Below, piece after piece: positions 1-7,671 of a stretch of 64,000 nucleotides of DNA. Made by a program: the position numbers and the translations under genes. Below the pieces are notes generated by a model, which made no database searches, was not told the origin of the DNA, and worked only from the letters and a program-made list of their open reading frames with translations. How positions within the stretch are numbered: the stretch's first letter is position 1; each line of letters begins with the position of its first letter. Source of the stretch: CAIVAT01 sp964525995 (GTDB taxonomy: Bacteria; Bacteroidota; Bacteroidia; Bacteroidales; FEN-979); assembly GCA_964525995.1 (NCBI GenBank), contig CAZGIM010000004.1, positions 124,001 to 188,000 of the forward strand, written 5' to 3'.

Positions 1-915
1 GATCAGGGGTTGTTGACTCAATTTGTTTTCATAGAGTGCGACTTCCAGAATATATTCCGGCAGGAGATACATCCGGTCAAGGTTGGCCGGGGGATTGGGC
101 TGTTCATTTTTGATGATGGTGGTCAGCTTCAGGATCCCATGGCGGTAATCTGAAAAAAGATCCCCGGTCACAAAGAAATCGCGGATTCGTGTTTTCGGTG
201 TGGAAAAGAGATAAACATCATGGTTGATCCCGCTCATGCGCCACATGTCCTGACATTCCAGATATGAACCGTCAGACCAGCGAAAAACCTCAACTCCGAT
301 GGTGTTTTTCCCGTCGCGGAGGTATTTGGTGACATCGAATTCAATCGGGGTCTTGCCATCTTTTGCCATCCCGATCCGTTCCCCGTTCAGATAAACATAG
401 CAGAAGGATTTGACGTTGACAAATCGCAGGAAAACTTCCCGCTCTTTCCAGGAGGATGGTACCTCAAAATCACGACGGTAAGATCCGACGGGGTTGTATG
501 CTTTCGGAACATGCGGGGGATCGGGTTTCATCAGGTGGATGAATTCATAAGGTAGGTTTACATAAACCGGGTACCCATAACCCTGCAACTCAAGGGTGGA
601 AGGGACTTTGATATTGCCCCATCCGCTGACATCATACGAATCCTTGTAAAAATCGGGCGGGCGTTTTTCGGGATTTTCCGACCAGTGAAACTTCCAGTTT
701 CCGTTGAGAATCATGATCCAGGGTGATGCCCACCAATCGTTGTTCAATGCTTCCGATTCAGTATTGTATGGGAGGAAGGCGGCATGCGGCGGCTGGTTGT
801 TGATACCCGTCAGCTTTGGATTTTCCCAGTCGTTTATGCTTTGCGAAAGGGCTGGGCTGGTGGTCAGAAGAAATAATGAAAAACACAGGAATTGAAATCG
901 AAATTGTCTCTTCAT
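1..915 (-). CDS. Beta-galactosidase, GH2 family (N-terminal part, cut by window edge)
   Basis: This is a secreted glycoside hydrolase family 2 enzyme that should release terminal beta-galactosyl residues. The start is the ATG at 915, and 305 codons are visible before the left edge. Residues 1-25 (MKRQFRFQFLCFSLF onward, ending SPALSQ) form a signal peptide, so the protein is exported. The next part carries GH2 sugar-binding-domain hallmarks: DWENPKLTGINNQPPHA, NGNWKFHW, RPPDFY, VPSTLELQGYGYPVYVN, then the jelly-roll stretch with FLRFVNVKSFCYVYLNG and GVEVFRWSDGSYLECQDMWR. These match LacZ-type long beta-galactosidases, which are usually about 1000 residues. The catalytic domain lies outside the window. 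A perfect palindrome overlaps its promoter region (930-949). Confidence 0.9.
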   Translation of the reverse strand, partial: MKRQFRFQFLCFSLFLLTTSPALSQSINDWENPKLTGINNQPPHAAFLPYNTESEALNNDWWASPWIMILNGNWKFHWSENPEKRPPDFYKDSYDVSGWGNIKVPSTLELQGYGYPVYVNLPYEFIHLMKPDPPHVPKAYNPVGSYRRDFEVPSSWKEREVFLRFVNVKSFCYVYLNGERIGMAKDGKTPIEFDVTKYLRDGKNTIGVEVFRWSDGSYLECQDMWRMSGINHDVYLFSTPKTRIRDFFVTGDLFSDYRHGILKLTTIIKNEQPNPPANLDRMYLLPEYILEVALYENKLSQQPLI

Positions 916-1168
916 GGATTTTTTTTTCGAAGATAGAGAATTCTATCTTATCTTATCAACCATGACTGACAGTTACTCGTTTCAGAAAACTGGTTATTGA
1001 CGATCTTTTACGACTGTAAAATCAAGCTCAGGTAATTATCCCTGTCTAATCAAGGGACCCGGTTGTACTGGTCAGCAACCGGATCCCCGTTGAAGAGAAA
1101 AACATCAGGGTAAAATGAAAGGAAGAATAACAACAAACCGTCAGGACCGGCAGGATAATGTAAACGGA
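916..1168. other. Intergenic region between amt and the beta-galactosidase gene
   Basis: This 253-base gap lies downstream of the ammonium transporter and upstream of the beta-galactosidase, both on the minus strand. It holds the palindrome at 930-949 and a 7-bp stem (CCGGTTG at 1059-1065 with CAACCGG at 1076-1082, 10-nt loop) that lacks a T tract on either strand. The stem could mark the transcript end after amt, but it is not a classic intrinsic terminator. I see no further gene in the gap. Confidence 0.5.
928..949 (-). promoter_or_regulatory. Candidate promoter -7 and operator of the beta-galactosidase gene
   Basis: On the minus strand TATCTTCG (935-928) matches seven of eight positions of the Bacteroidota -7 element TAnnTTTG and lies just upstream of the ATG at 915. 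It overlaps a perfect inverted repeat, AAGATAGA-GAAT-TCTATCTT (930-949). A palindrome sitting on the -7 element is what a repressor operator would look like, but no regulator gene is visible to pair with it. Confidence 0.4.
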
Positions 1169-2386
1169 TTACAAAGCACCTTCATCGTAGGCTTTTTCCC
1201 CGTGAATGGCAACATCCAGGCCTTCTCTTTCAACTGTTTCATCAACCTTTACCGGGGTGATGAAGTTAATGATGTTAAGCATGATGTAAGTGAAGAAAAA
1301 TGCAAATGCAGCAGCCCCAACCACAGCCACTAATTGTTTGAAGAAGAATGAACCTCCGCCATATATCAGTCCGTCGGAGCCCGCTCCGTTCACTGCCTTT
1401 GAGGCAAAAAGGCCGAGCAGAATTGTTCCGAGAACACCACCTACACCATGTACGCCCCATACATCCAAAGCATCGTCCCATTTCATCCTGTTCTTAAACT
1501 GAACAGCCAGGTAACAAAGAAGTCCAGCAATAATTCCGATAATCGGGGATGCCCATAATGGGACGAAACCGGCACAAGGAGTAATGGTGGCAAGCCCGGC
1601 AATGGAACCAGTCAGCAATCCGACAAATTTCGGTTTCTTCTCACGGATCCATTCTACAAAAAGCCAGGCCATGGTGGCAAAAGAGGCTGCGATATCAGTA
1701 TTCAGGAATGCGAGTGAGGTTACAAAATCAACAGCAATTTCGCTTCCGGCGTTGAATCCGTACCAACCGAACCATAGCAGTCCGCTTCCGATAGCAACTA
1801 GAGGAATCGAGTTCGGCGTGGAATTTTTATCGACGCGTGCGCCGACATAAAAGACCGATGCAAGTGCGGCAAAACCGGCAGTTGCGTGTACTACGATGCC
1901 CCCGGCAAAGTCGAGAACTCCCCACTGGGCCAGCAGTCCGCCGCCCCAGACCATATGGACGAAAGGATAATAGACAAGGATCTGCCAGGCAGTGAGGAAA
2001 ATAAAAAAGGCTTTAAAATTCACGCGGTTGACAAAAGCTCCGGTAATCAGGGCAGGTGTAATAATGGCAAACATCATCTGGTAGGCGACAAAAACTATTT
2101 CTGGAATTTTTCCATTCGAAAACATGGAAGTGACACCCACGCCGTTCAGAAATGCCTTGTCGAAATTTCCAATAATTCCTCCTTCGCCTCCACTGAAACA
2201 GAGCGAATATCCGAAGATTACCCAAAGAACTGTAGTCCACCCCAGTGATACAAAGCTCTGTATCATGATTCCGAGGATGTTCCGTTTGGTGGCAAGTCCA
2301 CCATAAAATAGTGCGAGTCCCGGAGTCATCAGCATGACCAGGCTGCAGGCAAGCAGCATAAATCCGGTTGAACCAGTTTCAATCAT
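1169..2386 (-). CDS. amt: Ammonium transporter (Amt/MEP/Rh family)
   Basis: This inner-membrane channel moves ammonium or ammonia into the cell for nitrogen assimilation. The 405-residue protein is hydrophobic throughout and begins in the first membrane helix (TGFMLLACSLVMLMTPGLALFYGG), a typical Amt N-terminus. The family signature DFAGGIVVHATAGFAAL carries the first pore histidine and VHGVGGVLGTILLGLFA the second. The C-terminal tail (EREGLDVAIHGEKAY) is the conserved cytoplasmic segment that couples subunits and contacts PII proteins. No glnK gene is adjacent, although amt and glnK are usually paired. The gene follows an outer-membrane protein gene by 25 bases and probably shares its transcript. 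Confidence 0.95.
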   Translation of the reverse strand: MIETGSTGFMLLACSLVMLMTPGLALFYGGLATKRNILGIMIQSFVSLGWTTVLWVIFGYSLCFSGGEGGIIGNFDKAFLNGVGVTSMFSNGKIPEIVFVAYQMMFAIITPALITGAFVNRVNFKAFFIFLTAWQILVYYPFVHMVWGGGLLAQWGVLDFAGGIVVHATAGFAALASVFYVGARVDKNSTPNSIPLVAIGSGLLWFGWYGFNAGSEIAVDFVTSLAFLNTDIAASFATMAWLFVEWIREKKPKFVGLLTGSIAGLATITPCAGFVPLWASPIIGIIAGLLCYLAVQFKNRMKWDDALDVWGVHGVGGVLGTILLGLFASKAVNGAGSDGLIYGGGSFFFKQLVAVVGAAAFAFFFTYIMLNIINFITPVKVDETVEREGLDVAIHGEKAYDEGAL

Positions 2387-2411
2387 TTTGTTTGTTTTTG
2401 AGGGTTTTTAA

Positions 2412-3206
2412 TTAAAGTGAAAAGCCAAACACGATATAAAGTTTATTTTCCATTGGATTGGCGATTAGTGCGGCCTGAACAGGCAAGGCGAATTTCTCGG
2501 TGATCTGGATGGCTTTTGACAATTTGATCCCGACATAGGTGAGACCGGCCCTGGTATTGGCATAGTAACCGATTTCATGGAGATCAGTATTGGGTGAATT
2601 GACCGTTCCGCCCACGAAAGCGTTGAAGTCAATACCTTTGATGGTCTTTTTAAAGCCAAGTTCAATGTAGGTGGAGTACTGAATGCCATCCTCGATAATT
2701 GTCGTATCGTTGACTTGTCTCATCCGGTGCGCATCATTTCCAAAGAAATTCGTTGCCACCATCAGTGTGAAAGGAATTTTCTTTGTCCCGTTGAACAGGA
2801 TGGCCCCTTCGAAAACGTGACCGGTACTGTCGTTGGAGTAACAGAAATACTTGTCCTTGCTACCAGTGTTTAAACCCGGGAAAAAATAATCTGTAACCAT
2901 CAGCGTGACCATCCCTTTATAAGTATAGGAAACAAACAAGTCGGCTTCCTGGTTTGCTGTATTACTGAATGTATATGCTCCCCAGCCTCCGAAAGAGAAA
3001 AAGTGGTTCGAATTGCCTACATTCAATTTTAAAGTTGGTTGGATGCTGGGTCCGGAGCCTCCCAGGTTGAGCCCTCTCCAGATATAACGGCTCATGAAAT
3101 CCGCGCCGAATTGAAAGTCAGCTGACCATGGTGACGTAACCTGTCCCATGGAAAAAGTCGAAATAAAGAACAGGATTGTTGTTAAAATCAGAGTAAATTT
3201 TCTCAT
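2412..3206 (-). CDS. Outer-membrane protein of the TIGR02001-like type found beside ammonium transporters
   Basis: The start is the ATG at 3206; an upstream TTG at 3230 would add eight residues without improving the signal peptide. MRKFTLILTTILFFISTFSMGQ is a signal peptide. The mature part opens with WSADFQFGADFMSRYIWRGLNLGG, resembling the (S/A)DFxSRYxWRG motif of the TIGR02001 family, and continues as alternating strands ending in aromatic residues (IVFGFSL), typical of a small beta-barrel. I recall this family sitting near amt/glnK in other bacteria, and the neighbour here is amt. Its substrate is unknown; a role in nitrogen-compound passage is inferred from context only. Confidence 0.7.
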   Translation of the reverse strand: MRKFTLILTTILFFISTFSMGQVTSPWSADFQFGADFMSRYIWRGLNLGGSGPSIQPTLKLNVGNSNHFFSFGGWGAYTFSNTANQEADLFVSYTYKGMVTLMVTDYFFPGLNTGSKDKYFCYSNDSTGHVFEGAILFNGTKKIPFTLMVATNFFGNDAHRMRQVNDTTIIEDGIQYSTYIELGFKKTIKGIDFNAFVGGTVNSPNTDLHEIGYYANTRAGLTYVGIKLSKAIQITEKFALPVQAALIANPMENKLYIVFGFSL

Positions 3207-3208
3207 AA

Positions 3209-3228
3209 GCAAGGATTTTAAACCTTGC
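3209..3228 (-). promoter_or_regulatory. Leader hairpin directly before the outer-membrane protein start codon
   Basis: On the minus strand GCAAGG and CCTTGC (3228-3223 and 3214-3209) can pair across an eight-base loop, ending two bases before the ATG at 3206. A stem abutting the start could affect translation initiation. TATCTTTT (about 3240-3233), resembling a -7 element, lies just upstream. The functional reading is inference. Confidence 0.3.
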
Positions 3229-3280
3229 AAAAAAAAGATAATACCCTTTAACGGAAAATAACGGTAACCCTCAATTATGC

Positions 3281-3297
3281 CTAAGGGGAACCCTTAG
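3281..3297 (-). other. Short hairpin at the response-regulator stop codon
   Basis: CTAAGGG (3281-3287) and CCCTTAG (3291-3297) form a perfect 7-bp stem with a three-base loop, overlapping the TAA stop at 3296-3294. No T tract follows, so it is a poor intrinsic terminator. It may stabilise the 3' end of the two-component mRNA and separate it from the outer-membrane protein and amt genes. Confidence 0.3.
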
Positions 3298-3962
3298 ATT
3301 TCGGAGATTTTATTTCGGATAGCAAACTTCACCATGTCGACAGTACTACGGAAATTGTATTTCAACATGATGTTGTTCTTGTGGGTCTCTACTGTTTTTA
3401 CACTGATGTTCAGCCTTTCAGAGATTTCCTGATTTGAAAATCCATCGGCATAAAGACGGAGAATCTCTCTTTCACGGTTGGTCAGATTGGGTGTGCGTAT
3501 CGCAGAATCAGCGTCTGCTGATTTTTTTACTTTGTATGAAAAGGACCGGGCGATTTGTTGTGCTATACTGTCAGAAAAATATTGTGTCCCTTTATGCACA
3601 ACTCTAATTGCTTTAAGAAGTTCTGTTTTGGTAGTGTCCTGCTTGGGAAGATAGCCCATCGCTCCCTCTTTCAATGCATTAAATATGTAATCTTCAGTAA
3701 CATACATCGACAGGACAAGAATTCTGACATCTGGAAATTGTTCATGGATCTTTCTGATCAATTCAATGCCCGTTCTTCCGGGCATGGATAGATCAGTAAT
3801 TACAAGGTCGGGAGATGATTTCCCAATAAGCCCGAGCGCTTCATCATAACCTGAGGCACACCCGCAAAGAACAATGTCTTCAGCTTCCTCGATCATTTTT
3901 GAAAGACCATCTCGGATAATCTGGTGATCATCAACAATAATTATTTTGATGCGGGTTGCCAT
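3294..3962 (-). CDS. NarL/LuxR-family response regulator
   Basis: This 222-residue DNA-binding response regulator is the partner of the upstream sensor kinase. The receiver domain spans about residues 4-120, with acidic residues D11-D12, phospho-acceptor D57 (DLVITDLSMPG) and K107 (GYLPKQ). The C-terminal GerE/LuxR helix-turn-helix (about 155-215) contains LTNREREILRLYADGFSNQEI and VKTVETHKNNI. Its start codon lies inside the kinase gene, overlapping by 32 bases, so the two are translationally linked. The genes downstream (outer-membrane protein, amt) are on the same strand and are plausible targets. A 7-bp hairpin (3281-3297) spans its stop codon. Confidence 0.93.
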   Translation of the reverse strand: MATRIKIIIVDDHQIIRDGLSKMIEEAEDIVLCGCASGYDEALGLIGKSSPDLVITDLSMPGRTGIELIRKIHEQFPDVRILVLSMYVTEDYIFNALKEGAMGYLPKQDTTKTELLKAIRVVHKGTQYFSDSIAQQIARSFSYKVKKSADADSAIRTPNLTNREREILRLYADGFSNQEISERLNISVKTVETHKNNIMLKYNFRSTVDMVKFAIRNKISEI

Positions 3963-5712
3963 GTTTATTCGGTATTTTTATTCTGATGGTTGTTCCGGAA
4001 CCTGCTTCCGATTCAAGAGTGAAAGTTCCTCCCAGAAGAGAAGAACGTTCTTTTATATTGGAAAGCCCGTTGCCTTTTATAATTGACCTGATATCGAATC
4101 CCGATCCATTGTCTTCAAGGATTAGGATCAGAAAATCGCGGTTTTTTAAAAGTTGTAATGATAACCTTGAGGCGTGCGAATGCTTGATGGTATTCTGGAT
4201 CCCTTCCTGGGCAATCCGGAACAGATAAATGGCTGTTTTACCTTTGATGGGTATATCGGGATCTGAATCAAAATCAACTTCGATTCCTGTCTGTTGTTCC
4301 ACATCCCGACACAAATTCTTTAAAGCCGTCTCAAGCCCTAATTCTTCAAGAGATGAGGGCATCAAATCATTGGAAATCCGGCGTAGCTCATCAACAATTG
4401 AATGGAGGCGGTCCTTCACGTTTCGGGTCGTTGTTTGCAGACATGTAATATCAGTATCATTGCAATTTTCAAGCTGAAGTTTGGCGCCTATAAGTTTCTG
4501 TCCGAGACCGTCGTGTAATTCTCGGGAAATTCTTTGGCGTTCCATTTCCTGACCATCAAAAAGAGCAAGAATACTTTTTTCACGTTCTTGTTTGATTTGG
4601 GCTGACATAGTGTTGAAGGTTTCAGCGAGCAAACCGATCTCATCTTTCGAGGTCACTTGTACTTCATGGTTAAAGTCGCCCTGGCCCAACCGGATTGCTG
4701 CCTTCTTTAACCGGATCAAGGGTTGGGTGATCATCTTTGTGATCACTTGAGCAAAGCCCAGGATTAAAACGGAAATTAATAAAGATACAAGAAGGATATC
4801 GTTTCTTAACGAGGTTACGGGTACCATCGCTTCTTCAAAATCAATTTCGGCAAGGGCCACCCATCGTAATCCTTTGACGCTGATGGGTTCGTATGCGCTG
4901 AAAACTTTAATGCCACGGTAATCGTTGGTTATGATTGTTCCCGACTTCCCCCTTAAAGCATTAACAACAGCGTCGGACTTCACAGCGACCCTGAGGAGTG
5001 ATCCTCCGAGGAATCTCGAAGCGCTTCGCATCATTTTATCGTCTCCGACAAGATAGGTTTCTCCGGAATTTCCAAGCCCCATTTGCCGGTTGTCCTGGAG
5101 CATGATCCGGTTGATTTCCTTTGAAGGGATCTCAAGAATAACAGTTCCCAGAAAATACCTGTCATCTGACATTACCCGGTGACCGATCAGGCATATGGGC
5201 AATGAATCGTCTTTCTGACTGAAAAAGAGGTCTGAAATAATTGCCTCATCCCTGTTTAACGCATCGTGGCCAATCACGCTTAAACGCTTGGAAAGTCCGT
5301 TTGTTATAACCTGCTGGGGATTTGAACTGGCAACCGGAATTCCCGATGCCATGAATCGGGAAGATACAAGATAAAGGTTGGAAAAGCCGTATGCTCTGCA
5401 ATAATTAATCAGCACTTCCAGACTTTGTTGCGATTGTGGTGAATGAAGTGCATCCGGGCTGTTGCTCAGGATTTTACCGAGGTGCTCATTCCGGCTCAGG
5501 TCCTCCAGGTTTTTGAATTTCTCATTAAAGAAATATTCGACCTGCTGTTTTTTTACGGCTCTAACCGAAATCAACTGGTTGAGTGTCCGGTTAATAATTG
5601 CTTGTCTGGCCTGAAAAAAGGAATAGGCGCCAATAACCAGTTCGGAAACGATCCCAACAAAAAGGAAGAGCAAAAGTAACTTAGTCGTTATGGATCTGTG
5701 CGAGAGTCGCAT
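3931..5712 (-). CDS. Membrane sensor histidine kinase with extracytoplasmic sensor, HAMP and HisKA_3
   Basis: This 593-residue inner-membrane sensor pairs with the NarL-type regulator. It has TM1 at about 10-30, a large extracytoplasmic Cache-like sensor at about 35-300 (NSGETYLVG and FSAYEPI fit such folds), TM2 at about 303-323 and HAMP at about 325-378. A HisKA_3 dimerization helix follows with phospho-acceptor H400 in RISRELHDGLGQKL. The HATPase_c domain has its N-box near 496-513 (FRIAQEGIQNTIKHS) and G-boxes at DNGSGF and GNGLSNIKERSSLLGG. The ELHDGLGQ motif is typical of NarX-like kinases. The ligand is unknown; the downstream ammonium transporter hints at a nutrient signal but does not show one. 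Confidence 0.92.
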   Translation of the reverse strand: MRLSHRSITTKLLLLFLFVGIVSELVIGAYSFFQARQAIINRTLNQLISVRAVKKQQVEYFFNEKFKNLEDLSRNEHLGKILSNSPDALHSPQSQQSLEVLINYCRAYGFSNLYLVSSRFMASGIPVASSNPQQVITNGLSKRLSVIGHDALNRDEAIISDLFFSQKDDSLPICLIGHRVMSDDRYFLGTVILEIPSKEINRIMLQDNRQMGLGNSGETYLVGDDKMMRSASRFLGGSLLRVAVKSDAVVNALRGKSGTIITNDYRGIKVFSAYEPISVKGLRWVALAEIDFEEAMVPVTSLRNDILLVSLLISVLILGFAQVITKMITQPLIRLKKAAIRLGQGDFNHEVQVTSKDEIGLLAETFNTMSAQIKQEREKSILALFDGQEMERQRISRELHDGLGQKLIGAKLQLENCNDTDITCLQTTTRNVKDRLHSIVDELRRISNDLMPSSLEELGLETALKNLCRDVEQQTGIEVDFDSDPDIPIKGKTAIYLFRIAQEGIQNTIKHSHASRLSLQLLKNRDFLILILEDNGSGFDIRSIIKGNGLSNIKERSSLLGGTFTLESEAGSGTTIRIKIPNKHGNPHQNNYC

Positions 5713-6358
5713 GACGTATTATTTTTCATTGACGATAACCATGATTAACGGTTTACGCTGGAAATTGTCTGTCCGTCATCTGTTCTTATGCGAAAGTCAT
5801 AAAGAAAGATTTTAAGCTGCAAGTGACCGGTCATCGTTGGATTTTAAAAATTTCAGGGTAAAATTTTTCGGAAAGATAAGGATTTACCAACGATATCCAT
5901 CTTTTATATTAAAGTACCTTAAGGTTTTGTTGTTGTCAGGAAAGATACTTGTTGTTTTATTCCAGGTATGAGTAAGAATAAAATCTTACCTATAGAATGT
6001 TTATTCCTTAAAGGAAAATTGTCCGGGGAGTAAATTTTCTTAACCTGCTTTTAATTGAAAAAGAATCTTTTTCGTATCGTCCTGATTTTTTCACTCCTGT
6101 TTTCCGTCGTATCATTCCACGAAAAATATCTTTTACAGCTGCAGAAACGATTCCTTAACCGAATGGGTTGCCCGGTTCTGCAGACGCCTCGGGTACTTTG
6201 GCGATTCCTGCTGCCTGTCAGTTTTTCACTGTATTCACTTTTCCTGAGCTCGTTCAATTGAGAACTGCATTGATTAGAAATTTTCGGATTATTTGGACTG
6301 GATTTTAGAAGAGTGAAAAAAATCGTATCTTTATTGGCGTAATGGAAATTTACGACCT
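5713..6358. other. Intergenic stretch of about 650 bases
   Basis: This is the largest gene-poor stretch in the window, lying between the divergent sensor kinase and a small membrane protein. It is AT-rich. It contains a 6-bp stem (GTAAGA/TCTTAC around 5970-5990) and the 8-base palindrome CCTTAAGG, but no convincing gene. A TTG-started frame at 6055-6261 with a hydrophobic beginning is weak. The promoter of the small protein occupies the right end. Confidence 0.4.
6326..6333 (+). promoter_or_regulatory. Candidate -7 element upstream of the small membrane protein
   Basis: TATCTTTA matches seven of eight positions of TAnnTTTG and lies 26 bases before the ATG at 6359. The expected upstream -33 TTTG is not at ideal spacing; a TTTT at about 6303 is the closest, with about 19 bases between. 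The call is tentative. Confidence 0.35.
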
Positions 6359-6649
6359 ATGAAAAAAGGAGTGTTAATTGTGTCATTTCTGATAACCGGG
6401 TTATCTTCTCAATCTTATGCCTCTAAAGGCTACGCCCATGACGGACTGAATTTCATGTTGGCTGTGGCCGGATTGTTTTTGGTAATAGCAGGCTTACTTT
6501 CAGCGATCAATTTTTTAAAGAGGAATGGAAGGACTCTGGTTCATCGCACCGTGATAAGGGTTAGATGGGCATTTTCGGCTCTCAAAGGATACCTCCGGCG
6601 ATGGATGCACGGTTATTTCGGTTTGCCCCTGACATCCGCTTCTTCGTGA
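6359..6649 (+). CDS. Small membrane protein of unknown function
   Basis: This 96-residue protein opens MKKGVLIVSFLITGLSSQSYA, a good signal peptide or first membrane segment. A second hydrophobic stretch follows (LNFMLAVAGLFLVIAGLLSAINF, about 30-53), then a basic tail rich in Arg (VHRTVIRVRWAFSALKGYLRRWMHGYFG). I do not recognise the family. The ATG at 6359 follows a plausible promoter at 6326, which favours a real gene. It stands alone between divergent neighbours. The basic cytoplasmic tail could bind lipid head groups or a partner protein, but nothing shows that. Confidence 0.5.
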   Translation: MKKGVLIVSFLITGLSSQSYASKGYAHDGLNFMLAVAGLFLVIAGLLSAINFLKRNGRTLVHRTVIRVRWAFSALKGYLRRWMHGYFGLPLTSASS

Positions 6650-6893
6650 AATCCCTGTAATCGCTAACTGATCAACAAGCAAAGCATTCGCAGTCGCTTA
6701 CCCTAAACTTTTTCAAACCGGTTGGTTACATTTGTCTCGACCTGTGACCAAAGTCCCGACCTTTATCCTGGTTGTTATTTCATTTTTTTCTTGTCGTCTC
6801 AATCGTTACAGGTAGTAACCATGCGCTTGGGTCATGATCGAAAGAACGGTTAAGAATCGGAGAGATCAAATAAATCAGGAAAAACAGATTCTC
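6650..6893. other. Intergenic gap with an isolated plus-strand -7-like element
   Basis: This 244-base gap separates the small membrane protein from the 3' end of cutC. At 6727-6734 the plus strand reads TACATTTG, an exact match to the Bacteroidota -7 element, with a weak T-rich stretch upstream near 6709. No credible coding frame follows, so any transcript would be a short RNA running antisense into cutC. It may also be a chance match. Confidence 0.25.
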
Positions 6894-7625
6894 TCACTCA
6901 AGCAATTTCCTGATCTTCCTGATCCGTTGCCAGTCGGTCAGCACGTGCTCAAATTCCGACTGTCCGGGGTTACCCATATACACGGAGGTTTGCCGGAAAA
7001 CCATGCGGCTGTGTTCCTGCTTCTCCAGGTGGATGTGAAATTCCGTTGCGCCGGTCTTGTCGCGTAAATCGACAATATTGTGCTCCTTGACTCCGCTTCC
7101 GGGCATGACAATGATCCTCCCGTTGGCTTTCAGGATCAGTTCTCTGATAAGATCCGCCCCTTGCGGAGCCGTAGGTTTCTGCCCGGAGGTGAGAATGCGG
7201 TCGATGCCGAGCCCGATCAGATCCTCCATCGACTGAAAAAGGTCGGGTGTCATGTCGAATGCACGGTGACAAGTGATACCCATAGGGCGGGCCAGTTCCG
7301 CTAATAGCTTCATCCGCTCCCGGTCGATCGTACCATCCGGGTTAAGTATGCCAAATACGACGCCATCGGCTCCGGTATCTTTTGCAAACCTGATGTCCGA
7401 TTGCATAATACGGAATTCGTGATCCGAATAGAGGAAATCACCGCCCCGTGGCCGGATCATCACAAACAGGCCGATGTGAAGCATCTCCCGGGCAAATCTT
7501 ATGGCGCCGGCGCTGGGCGTAGTACCGCCGTCATGGAGGTTTTCACAAAGTTCCACCCGGCCGGCGCCACCCTTTTGGGCTTCGACGGCCGACATTGCAG
7601 AGTTAACACAGGCTTCGAGGAGCAT
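6894..7625 (-). CDS. cutC: CutC family protein
   Basis: This 243-residue TIM-barrel protein belongs to the CutC family, historically linked to copper homeostasis although its biochemical activity remains poorly defined. The start MLLEACVNSAMSAVEAQKGGAGRVELCENL and the segments VMIRPRGGDFLYSD, GADGVVFGIL, CHRAFDMT and DRILTSGQKPTA are strong family signatures, and the length is normal. It lies downstream of a three-gene stress-like set on the same strand. Four copies of a 7-bp repeat sit in its 5' leader 16 bases before the ATG, so repeat-number change could alter its expression. Confidence 0.93.
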   Translation of the reverse strand: MLLEACVNSAMSAVEAQKGGAGRVELCENLHDGGTTPSAGAIRFAREMLHIGLFVMIRPRGGDFLYSDHEFRIMQSDIRFAKDTGADGVVFGILNPDGTIDRERMKLLAELARPMGITCHRAFDMTPDLFQSMEDLIGLGIDRILTSGQKPTAPQGADLIRELILKANGRIIVMPGSGVKEHNIVDLRDKTGATEFHIHLEKQEHSRMVFRQTSVYMGNPGQSEFEHVLTDWQRIRKIRKLLE

Positions 7626-7636
7626 AGGAAAAAGTT

Positions 7637-7669
<33 letters not shown>

Positions 7670-7671
7670 CC

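Noticed and set aside
6055..6261. A 68-residue TTG-started frame on the plus strand with a hydrophobic beginning
   Set aside because: It has a TTG start, no promoter near it and no family resemblance, and an equally long antisense frame covers it. The hydrophobic start is likely chance in AT-rich DNA.
5713..6358. tRNA or structural RNA gene in the largest gap
   Set aside because: I found no cloverleaf arms, CCA end or TTCGA-type T-loop in a plausible arrangement; only small AT-rich stems are present.
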